Under the pieces are notes generated by a model. It did not search any database. It saw nothing but the letters and a program-made list of their open reading frames with translations, and was not told the DNA's origin. A stretch of 64,000 bases of DNA from positions 11,966,001 through 12,030,000 of the forward strand of contig WOAB01000040.1 in assembly GCA_027886185.1 (NCBI GenBank), given 5' to 3'. This DNA comes from Rheum nobile (taxonomy: Eukaryota > Streptophyta > Magnoliopsida > Caryophyllales > Polygonaceae). The translations under genes were made by a program, and so were the position numbers. Position 1 is the first letter of the stretch; every line of letters begins with the position of its first letter. Shown one piece after another: positions 54,785-64,000 of the stretch.

Positions 54785-56154
54785 GGAGACTCACCTAGCA
54801 CAAGTAAGAGGCAACCCAAGTAAAGAGTCCCAAGCAAATAAAGAAAAGCATACTTAAGACAATATAAATACCTTAGGCCTAAGACAATCTAATCAAAGCA
54901 ATGTAAGCACTAAGGCAAGCAAATCAATGCTCTAGGCAACCAAGGCAATCATACTAATAATGAAAGAGCAAGCTAAGCCTAGGCAATCAAGTAAGTTGAC
55001 AATGAAGGCTCAAGTCAAAGAGGTGGCAAGGTGGATAATTGCATGTGACTGGAGAACTTGAGTTGGGGCCGAGACACTTTCAATCCATTCCCAATTGTAT
55101 CACTTAGGCTAAAGAGTATAGTCCAAGTTTGAAACTAGAATGATGACCCTAGACAAGAGAGCAAGTCGGCTGCCCTATGGGCCAAAGAAGAGGAGAATGG
55201 AAGTGACAAGAGACTAGAGGAACATGGGGAGGTAGGCTTAGTGGCCCAATGTTGCCAAGTGAGGTGGGAGAGCCCACTAAGAGGTTGTGGCCCAACTGAA
55301 TGAGAACTTTGCTTTCTTTCTTTTCTGTTTTTTTTTTTAATATGGGCCTTTTCCTTTTTCTTGGCCTCTTGATATTTCCTTAGGCTTTTTCTAATGTTTG
55401 GAGTAGCAAGGCCGAAATAGGCAAAGTGCTTTTGTGTTTAGAAGTGAAGAGTGGGGCCATAACAATTGTTTTTGAGTTTGGAGAGGGGTGGCAACAAGGG
55501 TTTGTTTTTGATTGGCAATGTCCCTTTTTGGGTGGGACAAAGCTTGAGACAAGAAGAAGAGAAGGTTGTCTTATTGCCACTTAAGTTTCTACCCTTTTTT
55601 GGAGGCCCACAAGGGAAGCTTCCTAGCTCTCTACTCCCAAACAAATCAGCCAAGGTACAAATTTGGTCTTTACCCAAATAGGCTAAGTGAGACAAAAACC
55701 AAAAGAGAGAAAGTGGGTGTGGTCCCTTCCAAAAGCAACAAGTCACATGCAAGTGGGAGGGAATTCAAATGGGAGATAACAACAAGTACATGGTCGGCTA
55801 GGGGGAAGGTGGTGGAGGCTGTAGGGTGGGGGTGGGCGGAGGGAAGGTGGTAGGTGGTGGTGGTCTGGTGGCCGACGGTAGTGGTGTGGTTTTTGGGGTC
55901 TGTTTTGGGAGGGAAGGATAAAGCATCTAAAATAAACACAAATCTAGCATGGAAACATAAATAAAAGCATGCCAACAAGAGGAAAATGGAACATAAAAAC
56001 TGAACACAAAGTCAACATGGGAACAAGAAGAAACATCATGCAAACAAGAAAAAAAAAAAAAAGAGCATAAACACCAAGTCATCATGCAAACAAGGGGAAG
56101 CTAAGCATAAAAACTGAATTTTAAGGAGGAGAAAGGGGGCTTAACTTAGTCTTT
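54785..56154 (-). other. Leader of pol-less element I
   Basis: 1.4 kb between PBS and the gag-like ATG, with poly-T/poly-A tracts near 55,330 and 56,050 and repeated GCAATCNAAGCAA-type phrases (54,880-54,990). No coding region is supported. Confidence 0.55.
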
Positions 56155-56170
56155 GGCTCTTGATACCAAT
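56155..56170 (-). other. Primer binding site of pol-less element I
   Basis: The minus strand reads ATTGGTATCAAGAGCC directly at the LTR end. It resembles the common plant TGGTATCAGAGC site with an extra A. Confidence 0.75.
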
Positions 56171-57468
56171 TGATGAGAATCAAACCTCTAAGGTGAGGCT
56201 TTTCTTCCCGGGGGAGCTTGATCGTGACTAAGCCAAGAGGTTTCTTTTCTCCTTGGGGATTGGCTAGCCTCTTAAGGCTCTTGGGGAGGCTCAAGGGAGG
56301 CAGCCAAGGGGAAACGCCGAGGGAATGCCGGGGGAGATGAGCGGCTGGCCACGGGAGGAGAGAGGTTGGCCGGTGTGAGACCCGACTGGAGGCGCATGGC
56401 GGAGGAGGGCCAAGGGAACCTCTCTTGGAGGTTCCTTGGCTGGATCTAACTTGTTCTTAACTTGAGAATGTTTGTTTGTGAGATTCGAAAGAGATTGAGA
56501 GGAAGAAGGATAGATTTGAATACTTGGGGTTGATAGAAGTAAGTGGGGGCCTTAGGGAGGATTCTTCAACCTAAGGGAAGTATTCCACTTCTATAATCTT
56601 CAACCAAGTGAAAGAGGTAGCCACAAGTTGGCTTAAATAGTCATGACATTTCAGCCAATAAAGAAAAACTCTAATGGGCCTTAGTGAGTTGAAGCCCATA
56701 TGCAAATGGCTCTTCCAATGTTGTTAAAATCGGGATTCATGGATCGGATCGTAAGAGGGGTGCAGAATCGGATCGTAAAATCGGATCGTAAGATCCTACC
56801 GAATCAATGAATTATAGCAATTCTTATTTAAGTATGTCATATATTAGTCAATATTAAGGTTATATAAAGAAAAAACATTCTCATTAACCATCATCTATCT
56901 CATATTATCATCCATAAATGATAAATTTGTCCATAATTACATCTTAACAACAACAAAACCGAGTATAAGGTAGTAATTTTAGAATGATTACATTTCAAAA
57001 CAATAAAGTTATGTAGGAAAGGAAAGTCAAAGGAGAGTCATCACGATTAATCCTAATGTTGTCTTCACCAACGAACACATGCATCATCTGACATAATATT
57101 AATATCATATTCATACGTCCTCATTTTTATTAGATCCAACACTTCCATCCTTGATTAATAAAATGTGAAATCTTATGCTTGATAAATTAATAAAAACAAG
57201 TTAGTATTAATTGGAAGATCTAAGATCCAAAGTTATCCATAATAGAGAACGCCCAAACGCTTAGTAAGATATATTTCACATAAAAGCTAAGCAACTAATA
57301 ACTTATTAAGATATAATATCAATTGAATATAATAAATACGCAATTAATGTCCATAATCAACTATGTGATGTTTTGATAAATAAAATCTATGTGATGTAAG
57401 ATTACTTGAAAACTATATAATATAAGATTGCTTAAAATATTATGTGATGCATAACTTAAACATTTTAT

Positions 57469-57572
57469 AAACAACAACAACAATAATCGACCCAGTAATG
57501 TCCCACCAACGGTAGGGTTTGGGGGGTCCAGATGTACGCACACAACAATCGACCCAGTAATGTCCCACCAAG
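57469..57572 (-). mobile_element. 5'-truncated Au-type SINE inside the hAT-like element
   Basis: On the minus strand, TGCGTACATCTGGACC, a CCCCAAACCCTACC-like segment, GGTGGGACATTACTGGGT and a (TTG)n tail match the 3' half of plant Au SINEs. A second partial copy of the GTGGGACATTACTGGGTCG segment precedes it. TTAAACATTTTAT flanks it on both sides (57,456-57,468 and 57,573-57,585). Confidence 0.82.
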
Positions 57573-57894
57573 TTAAACATTTTATGAATTAGAAATATTA
57601 AAAAATGTATATTACGTATGATCCTCATCATTTTAATCCCTTCCAATAACATTGAAAAATCCCTCATTGGTGGAAAGAAGAGAGTTTTCTACATCAACGA
57701 GCCATCATCTGCACATTAGGACGAACCTATTTCAACTTTTTTAACTTTTTTTTTCTTAAAATTGATAAAAATATATAAATGGGCTAAGTAAATGTCTTGG
57801 TGAGTCCAATAGTCTTTGAATAAGATGGCAAAATTGTTCCAAGTTCAATGAACAACCCAAAACATGAAAAATTTAAGCAAAAAATCAAGTTTCC

Positions 57895-57975
57895 CTAGAA
57901 TCTTACGATTCTACGTAGAATCCCGATTCTACGTAGAATCCCGATTCTACGTAGAATCCTGATTCTACCGATTCT
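57895..57975 (+). repeat. Tandem GATTCTACGTAGAATC palindromes near the hAT right end
   Basis: Three to four tandem 18-base units of CCCGATTCTACGTAGAAT, each containing the perfect palindrome GATTCTACGTAGAATC. Subterminal repeats of this kind are typical transposase-binding regions of hAT elements. Confidence 0.85.
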
Positions 57976-58972
57976 AACGATCCTATTATGATCCTAGTAC
58001 GACTCTACCACGTACGACTACTTCCATACGATTTGAGTCATTTTGTATGTTTTGGATCGTAGAATCGTACGATTCTACGACTCGGATTGCGATTTTAACA
58101 ACACTGGGCTCTTCACTAACTAAGACAAGACTAAAATCATGAAACTAAATAACCAAAAGTAGAAAGGGGATAAAAGCCTTAGAGGGTTGGATACAGGCGT
58201 GCATATGAATGCCTTGGAATCGAAGCATGGTCGATGCTTGAGTGTCGTGGCATTGATGTGTCGGCGCCTTCATGGTCAAGGCCTTGGCTCCTTCATGGTG
58301 AGGTATAAGAGTAGGCACAACCCTTGGGCTAGAGGCATCCATCACTAGTGATGAGTCCCGGTGAGAGATGCCAACCCTCCTTGACTTCCATCAACGATGA
58401 TGGATCAAAGATTCCTTGGCCGAACCCTCGAAGCCGTAGCGCCCGGGCACTCACCAATGCCATCCCTTGGCTGGGCACCACTCACCTCCTCGGCGTCAAG
58501 ACATGGAAGTCCTCGACGCCATGACATGCCATGGAACTCAAGACATCGGCGCCCGATGTCTTACCTATCCGAGCTTTGGCTCTTATCCTTCTATTTTTAG
58601 TATGATGTCTTTTATTTCTAGCATTACCTCTTTGGGTGTGTGTGAAGCCATATGTTCATGGACTTCTAGCCCAAGAGGCCCATTAGATTAGCAAGGCCAT
58701 GTCCCCTAGCACTCTAGTATTTATATGTCTCTCCTTCCTTGTAAGCAATTTAGTTGAAGAATATAGAAGTGGATAATTCCCTTAGGTTGAGTATATCTCC
58801 TTAAGGCCTTTCACTTACTTCTATTAACTCAAGCTTCCAAATCTCTTCTTCTTTCCCTCTCAATCTCATTTACTCTCAAGCAAACTCACTAATTTCGTTA
58901 GCTCTAAGATCCCTCTTGCCAAGGAACCTCTAAGGGAGGTTCCCTTGCCCACGCCTCTACGCTCGTGACCCC

Positions 58973-59848
58973 ATGCCCTTGTATGGAGGCCCTCATCCAC
59001 GCGTCGTCCCTAGGCCCGCCGCTGGCTACGAGGACAGCCACCACTATGCTCCACGTTTCACCAAGTTCGACATGGAGTCTTTTGGAGACTACGAAGAGGA
59101 AGGAGCCTATGAAGGATATGAAGGGACCTTTGAAGAGGGGGCTTGGGCGGATGTGAGCCACCGAGGATATGATCACGCCCAAAGCCATCCCCGACACCCG
59201 CTCGACCCCCATGACCCGGGTTGGCTACCGCCTCCCCGCGCCAACCATCGCACCGAAGGCCATGACCCAGGGTGGCTGCCACCCACACTTTGCCCCGAGT
59301 CGATTACCGCGCGGCTTGCCGAGGAGAGCTGCGCCAAGGAGGTTGCCGCCCGCCGTGAGGAGGCCACCGTCGAGGCCTTGCGCGCCGCCCTCCGCCGAGA
59401 GAAGGAGATTGCCAAGGCCACCGATGCCCGGATGGTCACACTAGAGCACCGCTTGGTCGAGATTGCCGAGGCCGAGCGCAACCGCGAGAAGGAGGCCCCC
59501 ACCGACGCCCGGCTGGCCGCCATTGAGCACCGTGTGGTCAACTTCTCCACCGCCTCCCCGTCGCCCGCGCCGGCTGTGGCACCGCCTACCGCACCCGCTC
59601 TAGCTCCGGCCTCGGTGCTCACACCAACCCCGGTGCTCGTGCCTCAGCCGGCCCCGATGGCCGCGCCGCCGTCGGCCCCGAAGCCCATGTGTTTGCCGCC
59701 TCTGGTGCCCCCGCTCCCCCTGTCCATGGAGCACGCGCCCACGTCTGCGCCGGCACCCGCACACGCCCCGACCTCGGTGCCCTTGCCCACTCCAGCCCCG
59801 GTGCACGTGGTCGCGCCGACCTTGGTGCTCGCGCCTTGCTTCCCCTAG
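58973..59848 (+). CDS. Gag-like Pro-rich coiled-coil protein of element II
   Basis: Open for 291 residues. The first ATG gives MPLYGGPHPRVVPRPAAGYE, then FDMESFGDYEEEGAYEGYEG and DPHDPGWLPPPRANH. A coiled coil follows (ARREEATVEALRAALRREKE ... RLAAIEHRVVNF), then a Pro/Ala-rich tail to a stop at 59,846. After a probable frameshift the C-terminus continues to 60,114 in another frame (SHIVVPKEPPDGSS, FPHSTFTFKKRKRATT, FEAKKGRV), ending on the purine tract. Cytosolic capsid-like function is only inferred from position. No known domain is recognised. Confidence 0.55.
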   Translation: MPLYGGPHPRVVPRPAAGYEDSHHYAPRFTKFDMESFGDYEEEGAYEGYEGTFEEGAWADVSHRGYDHAQSHPRHPLDPHDPGWLPPPRANHRTEGHDPGWLPPTLCPESITARLAEESCAKEVAARREEATVEALRAALRREKEIAKATDARMVTLEHRLVEIAEAERNREKEAPTDARLAAIEHRVVNFSTASPSPAPAVAPPTAPALAPASVLTPTPVLVPQPAPMAAPPSAPKPMCLPPLVPPLPLSMEHAPTSAPAPAHAPTSVPLPTPAPVHVVAPTLVLAPCFP

Positions 59849-60099
59849 AGCGCGCCCTTGACCATGTGCCGCCTCTTGGCATGACACCGACACTAGACCC
59901 TCGCATATGGCTCACCCATGAGCCATCCCATATTGTTGTGCCCAAGGAGCCGCCCGACGGCTCTAGTGTGCTCGTGCTTCCTTATGTTAGTGGTGGTTTC
60001 CCTCACTCCACCTTCACCTTTAAGAAGAGGAAACGCGCCACCACACTTTCTCCACTCCCCGGTCTTCCTCCACACTCAAAGCGAGGATGCTTCGAAGCC

Positions 60100-60112
60100 A
60101 AGAAGGGGAGAG
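60100..60112 (+). other. Polypurine tract of element II
   Basis: AAGAAGGGGAGAG lies immediately before TGATGAG at 60,113. It corresponds to the AAGAAGGGAAGAT of copy I at 51,279. Confidence 0.75.
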
Positions 60113-60269
60113 TGATGAGTCCCGATGAGGGATGCCAACCCTCCTTGACTTCCATCAACGATGATGGATCGAAGATTCCTTGGCCGGACCCTCGAAGTCG
60201 TAGCGCCCGGGCACTCACCAATGCCATCCCTTGGCCAGGCGGCACTCACCTCCTCGGCGTCAAGACATG
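60113..60269 (+). repeat. Truncated 3' LTR of element II
   Basis: 157 bases match 58,349-58,505 base for base with few changes, then are replaced by the copia LTR. Confidence 0.82.
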
Positions 60270-61379
60270 TGTAGGATCGTGATTGTTAGATAAAAACTTA
60301 AGGAACTCAGAATATCAATTCTCAGTTCCTTTCGCAGCGGAAATAAATAATCAAACAAATGACCAGTTCCTTATAGTGGAAACCTTTGATTGCCAACTAG
60401 CAATCCAGGATAAAAACCACTACCTTTCTTTCGAAAGGATTTCAAAGTCTACTTCTTGATTTCTTATCTCTTTTGGTTACAGCTTATCCTAGGAATGAAC
60501 ACACAGTTCCTTTGCCTTACACACAGTTAGACAATCCTAGATAACTTAACACAATCAATAATCAATCCAAGAAACAGACTTTCACACCTAGGATCTATCA
60601 CTTACAGTCACAGGAACTTAGCACTCAGCTCTTCTTCCTTGACTGGTTCCTCTTGATCACGGTTTGCTGTGATGATCTTGTTTGGAGGTTCACACTAGAT
60701 ATTTGCTAATGAGTGTGAGTCGTGTTTCAGTGCTTGAAGATAACCCTTGGGTTAGTCTTCCTTTTATAGAGGATTTTTCACAGCTCGATCCTCTCTGGGT
60801 TCCCACATATTGAGCTTGCCCTAGGATGAGTGGTTCTCCTTGATCCACGTTGTTCTTGGCATGTGCAAACAACCTAGGCAGCTCAGAATCTCTCTTGGTT
60901 GGTCAACTACCTCAGACGAGCCTTGCTATGTCGTTGTCCAAATACTTTCGTCCGAGGTTGAACAAGCTGGCCGCTTGGGAACTGTCTTCTGGACAGCGAC
61001 GTCTCTATGTCCTGTCGCTTTCACCTTCTCTGTCCGAGGTTGAGACTTTCTGGGTATGTTGTTGTTTTGCTCTGGGTATTGGCAGGCTTTTGGAAGCTTC
61101 GGACAAGTCGATTTTAACACCTTTTGTCCGAGGTTGTGTGTCCCCAGATTTCTCGGTTTCTAGGCACACCTGGGTTCCTCTGGTTTCCTTCATCTGTCTT
61201 GTTCCTTTAGTTCCCTTGTCCTGATTGGCTTTCTTGCCTTCGGTATATTCCTGTGGTTCCTTAAAACACATCTTTGAGATAAAACATTAGTATCATAATA
61301 TTTGTCATCGTCAAAAGTAGAGAAACTGAGGAAATGAACTCTCAGGGGAACCTAAGTTCCAGAGTTCCGTTTCCTAACA
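60270..61379 (-). repeat. 3' LTR of the Sirevirus-like element
   Basis: The plus-strand edges are TGTAGGATCG (60,270) and CCTAACA (61,379). The minus-strand TATA box TCTATAAAAG is at 60,761-60,770. U3 contains at least three GTCCGAGGTTG copies (60,951; 61,032; 61,126). The left edge is fixed by the break in element II. Confidence 0.8.
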
Positions 61380-61660
61380 ATTTCCCCCTTTTTGATGATG
61401 ACAAATACAAGGAACCTGGTAACATAATAGGACTTTGAATTTCATGAGACCAGTTGAGATTAAGGGAGTTACAACATTACAAATTAATGATAGAACATTC
61501 AATGGTTGCAAATTCCCCCTAAGCAAATGAACGAGTTTATTTCAAATTCCCCCTTAGAAGTAGAACTAGTTCAGGGTTCCTATTAGTTCAGTAGTCTCCA
61601 AAGTTCAAGGTTCCTATCCTTTTCTTCCCCCTTTTGACATCATCGAAAAGATTAAGTACT
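61380..61660 (-). other. Multiple polypurine tracts upstream of the Sirevirus-like LTR
   Basis: Minus-strand GGGGGAA tracts occur at about 61,382-61,392 (the LTR-proximal one), 61,513-61,520, 61,546-61,555 and 61,626-61,634. Two are followed by the same ATTTGNAA context. Confidence 0.78.
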
Positions 61661-62032
61661 AGTTAAGAGCAGGATGTCCAAGTGAATATACAATTGCATC
61701 AAACCCATAGCATAAACATAATGGAAACTTTAAGGCAAAAAACAAATTGATCATTGGAACGAAACCAAAAGATAATCATTAGAGCTTAAACTGAACATTG
61801 TTCAAAGACGGGTAAGACCAACCACAAAACAACATAAACAACAACCAACAAGGACCAACAACAGGACAACAAACGACAAAGATAACAACAAAAGCAATCT
61901 TAGGAGGGACAACAAGTGGATAGACGAGGGGAGTAGGATCCTAAGGGAAACTACTAGAACGCTGTGGTGGTACAGCACTAGGAACCAGAACAAGCGTTCC
62001 TATGGTATAGCAGCGGCCTCCTCGTCTTCAGC

Positions 62033-63628
62033 TTAGTCGTCAGTTCCTACGTTTTGGCCCGTGGCCTGATGAGCACTGATTGCACCTTGCCAATCCTTCT
62101 GAAGGACTTCTACCAGATCCACAACAGCAGAACTTATGCGCCCCAACTCTTTTACTTGATCATGGAGGACGACCGGTATGGCAGTCAAGCCTTCCATGAT
62201 TGCCTTTTCAATACGATCCAGAGCAGCAAGGATCGCAGAGGAGTCAAAAGAGGGGTTGAGCTGTGGTCGGGAACTAGAAGGGTCCTGGGAACTCGCCTTT
62301 TCCTTAGGCGGAATTTCTTGAGCTTCAGAAGGGTTGGGCAGTTGTTCCTTAGTCTTCAACTTCCGAACTATGGCCATGGTAAGACACTTGTTGTAGACTG
62401 TCTCAGACAGATCGTCTGGGTACTGGTGAAGGTTAGAGAGGATATTCTTGATGATATGGGGGAAGGGTAAAGCATGGGAGTCATGAGATGTACAAAACTG
62501 CATGTGAGCCAACACAATACGAGGGAGATCCAATTGAACACCAGAGAGTACTTTGTCCATATAAATGGCGTCTGTGATGAGAACATCGTTCCTATGCTCT
62601 TGTCTGGGAACCAGATTGCGGGTGATCCAGAAGTGTAACAGCCTGTTTGCGATGGAGAGATCATTTGTCTCCAAAGATGAAGGGGAGGCGCCGTCGTAGA
62701 TTTTCTTGACCACTGCTCCCTTGGATTTGTAGCCCTTTCCCTTGGGCCATCCCTTTTTCTGAGGGAGAATGCCAAACCCAGACCTTGACTCAATCCCTAG
62801 AGCAGACGCAATTAGGTTGGCGGATAGGGGATAGCTGGTTCCCTTCCATATGAGAATGGCTTCGTTACAGGGACAGTTCTCCTTTGCGGGCACAACCTCC
62901 ATGGACTGGTAAAACAGGCGGACGACCTCATCAGAAGCAGAGAAGGGCTCAGTCAACATCTCGTCCCAGCCTTGAAACTATAGCAGAGAATGGAGCTCGT
63001 CCAGGGCCTCTCCAAACATTTCCTCATCTTCTTCTGCCAGCTCTTGGGTCCAGAATTCCTTGCCGATTATGAGAGGCTTAAGGATCTTCCTCTTAGAGAA
63101 GAGAGAAGAGACGTGACCCAGGGAGGAAGAGGCAGAGAGGGTGGTGATTTTGGCTCTTTTTGTGGATTTGGTTTCTTTTGTGGATTTGGCCTCATAGGGA
63201 ACTATAGCTTGGGAGCTCCTCTTTCTTTGTTTCATTCTAGTGGCGACTGAGGGATCAGGGTTAGAGGTGGTTTTAGATTTGAGGCTTACTGGTGAGGGTT
63301 GAGGGCTGAGGAGCTCTTGGAGAGACTTGTCAGGCGAGGAGTCATGAGAGCCACCTTCGGAGGCGGATTTGGTGGCCGATTCAGAGGCCAGAGTGATGGC
63401 CATGGCTTTCTCCTCAGCCTGTTCCTTTGGTGGCTCCTCAAGTTTCTCTTCGGGTTGCTCCACTGGTTTCTCCACAGGGTTCTCCACTGCCTTCTCTTTA
63501 GGTTGGGATTTTTGAGAGGATGTGGCAGAAATGGGCTTAGAAGATGAAGCTGCCTTCTTTTCTCGAAAGGCTCTGAGAATGGCAGCCTCTTCCTCATCCA
63601 GGATAACATTAGGGTTTTGGTTGGCCAT
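62033..63628 (-). pseudogene. Env-like / putative plant transposon protein ORF (one in-frame stop)
   Basis: The ATG at 63,628 gives MANQNPNVILDEEEAAILRA, then a Lys/Glu/Pro-rich low-complexity region (KPVEQPEEKLEEPPKEQAEE). The conserved part KPLIIGKEFWTQELAEEDEE follows, to a TAG at 62,978. The frame continues FQGWDEMLTEPFSASDEVVR, ILIWKGTSYPLSANLIASAL and LPRIVLAHMQFC, to 62,033. This resembles the plant 'putative plant transposon protein' domain (PF20167) of env-like ORFs. Mostly hydrophilic, without a clear membrane anchor or signal peptide. Location downstream of pol agrees with a Sirevirus env-like gene. The stop probably replaces a Trp or Gln codon. Confidence 0.62.
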
Positions 63629-64000
63629 TTTTGAGGATTTAAGGATTTATGTGTTTGAGAGAAGGAGAAGCAGAAGATCAGAGAAATGGCGAGTCGTGGG
63701 ATTAGCTTGGATGAACAGGGCCACTCTTTAAAGGCGGTGAGGGATGAAGAGACCATTGAAGCAAATCTAGTCGTTGAGAGGATTGGGGAGAATCCGGAGC
63801 ATTGAAGGCTAATTGCAACTTTTTGGAACGGATCAAAACAATTCAAAACTTGCCCATTCAGAGAAGAGGGGAGCCTGCTAACTTATAAGACCGGTCTGAG
63901 CTTCTGAGATTTGCCATAAATAACTTCTGGGAGGTGCCAATCTAGCCGTTGGAGAAGCGTTGCATTCTGGTTCCTTTCTGGCGATATATTCAGCGTGCTA
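63629..64000 (-). other. Upstream region of the env-like ORF
   Basis: About 370 bases before the ATG, pyrimidine-rich on the minus strand near the start codon. A TATA-like CTTATAAG lies at about 63,880-63,888, which could support a subgenomic transcript. No coding region is evident. Confidence 0.35.

Larger units (their letters stand above)
56716..58106. mobile_element. Non-autonomous hAT-like DNA transposon
   Basis: Terminal inverted repeats are CAATGTTGTTAAAATCG and CGATTTTAACAACACTG. The 8-bp duplication GGCTCTTC lies at 56,708-56,715 and 58,107-58,114. The uninterrupted sequence at about 51,010 supplies the empty site. Subterminal GGATCGTA and TACGATTCTA motifs repeat at both ends. No transposase is present. 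Confidence 0.88.
50497..58345 (-). mobile_element. Pol-less LTR retroelement, copy I (minus strand), with nested insertions
   Basis: Direct repeats at 50,497-51,278 and 56,171-58,345 are LTRs. Full ends are TGATGAGAATCAAACC and GGGACTCATCA, with inverted TGATGAG/CTCATCA. PBS is at 56,155-56,170 and the polypurine tract at 51,279-51,292. The only substantial coding region is a Pro-rich coiled-coil protein. No RT, protease or integrase motif was found. It contains a SINE composite (53,800-54,658) and an hAT-like element (56,716-58,106). The left LTR lacks about 40 terminal bases at the junction with the OTU pseudogene. Confidence 0.75.
56171..58345 (-). repeat. 5' LTR of pol-less element I, interrupted by an hAT-like element
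   Basis: It starts TGATGAGAATCAAACC. Without the 1,391-bp insertion and its duplication it is about 776 bases. It lacks the last 12 or so bases (CGGGACTCATCA) found at 51,267-51,278. It meets the 5' LTR of element II three bases further on. Confidence 0.78.
58349..60269 (+). mobile_element. Pol-less LTR retroelement, copy II (plus strand, truncated)
   Basis: The 5' LTR start TGATGAGTCCCGGTGAGAG at 58,349 recurs at 60,113 (TGATGAGTCCCGATGAGGG) after a purine tract, 60,100-60,112. LTR homology with copy I stops at about 58,951 and jumps into the gag-like region, so the LTR end, PBS and leader are deleted. The 3' LTR is cut after CAAGACATG (60,269) by the Sirevirus-like LTR. Confidence 0.75.
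60270..64000 (-). mobile_element. 3' part of a Sirevirus-like Ty1/copia element
   Basis: Read on the minus strand, an env-like ORF is followed by several GGGGGAA purine tracts and a 1.1-kb LTR. The tract TCATCAAAAAGGGGGAAATTG next to the LTR and the multiple upstream tract copies are signatures described for Sireviruses. gag-pol lies beyond the window or is absent, so the assignment rests on these 3' features. Confidence 0.6.

Noticed and set aside
59173..59945. Three long minus-strand frames opposite the gag-like gene of element II
   Set aside because: GC-rich shadows with no conservation of their own compared with copy I.

Overview
This window is a repeat-dense stretch of a flowering-plant (eudicot) nuclear genome. 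It contains LTR retrotransposons of several plant lineages with intact or solo long terminal repeats (LTRs), GT-AG introns, Mutator-like and hAT-like DNA transposons, tRNA-derived SINEs and an Au-type SINE fragment. No bacterial, organellar or rRNA features were seen. Almost every coding signal belongs to a mobile element. The exceptions are two or three pieces of ordinary plant exons that insertions have interrupted. The genus cannot be named from the sequence alone.

Left part (1-15,250). A decayed Ty3/gypsy chromovirus (1 to about 5,115) lies next to a truncated minus-strand Athila-like element (about 5,135-8,106). A solo LTR (8,107-9,417, duplication TTCAT) interrupts that element's LTR. 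A broken Mutator-like transposase follows (about 9,540-11,470), then AT-rich sequence with a possible Helitron. An LTR with an initiator-Met-type primer binding site (PBS at 14,675) and its leader come next.

Middle part (15,255-42,659). Two minus-strand Tat-lineage gypsy elements are present. Copy A (15,255-20,775) is a fragment. Copy B (24,855-42,659) is complete, with two LTRs of about 510 bp. Both carry, between pol and the 3' LTR, a spliced gene on the opposite strand that encodes a Transposase_28-like plus coiled-coil protein. B landed in an exon of a DUF455-type gene (halves at 24,707-24,854 and 42,660-42,747). B was itself interrupted, inside its integrase codons, by a complete Athila-like element (28,293-36,794, duplication TCTTC). 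That Athila-like element has gag, protease and an Athila ORF-1/env-like gene but no reverse transcriptase, RNase H or integrase. A related solo Tat LTR sits at 22,878-23,383 (duplication ACCCA).

Right part (42,660-64,000). A second exon-like reading frame is split by a 3.1-kb solo LTR (43,265-46,363). Then come a minisatellite, a telomere-like tract, 45-bp GGCGCC-containing repeats and an OTU-protease pseudogene of Mutator type (49,440-50,496). Next are two opposed copies of a pol-less LTR element family with a proline-rich coiled-coil protein (50,497-58,345 minus; 58,349-60,269 plus). Copy I contains an 859-bp composite of inverted SINEs (53,800-54,658) and an hAT-like element (56,716-58,106) that itself holds an Au-type SINE. 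The window ends in the 3' part of a minus-strand Sirevirus-like copia element (60,270-64,000) with multiple polypurine tracts and an env-like ORF.

The insertions can be ordered from target-site duplications: host exon, then Tat B, then Athila-like; and pol-less element I, then hAT, then SINE. The most unusual items are the spliced antisense gene of the Tat elements, the pol-less but apparently recently mobile Athila derivative, the pol-less LTR family, and the inverted SINE composite.
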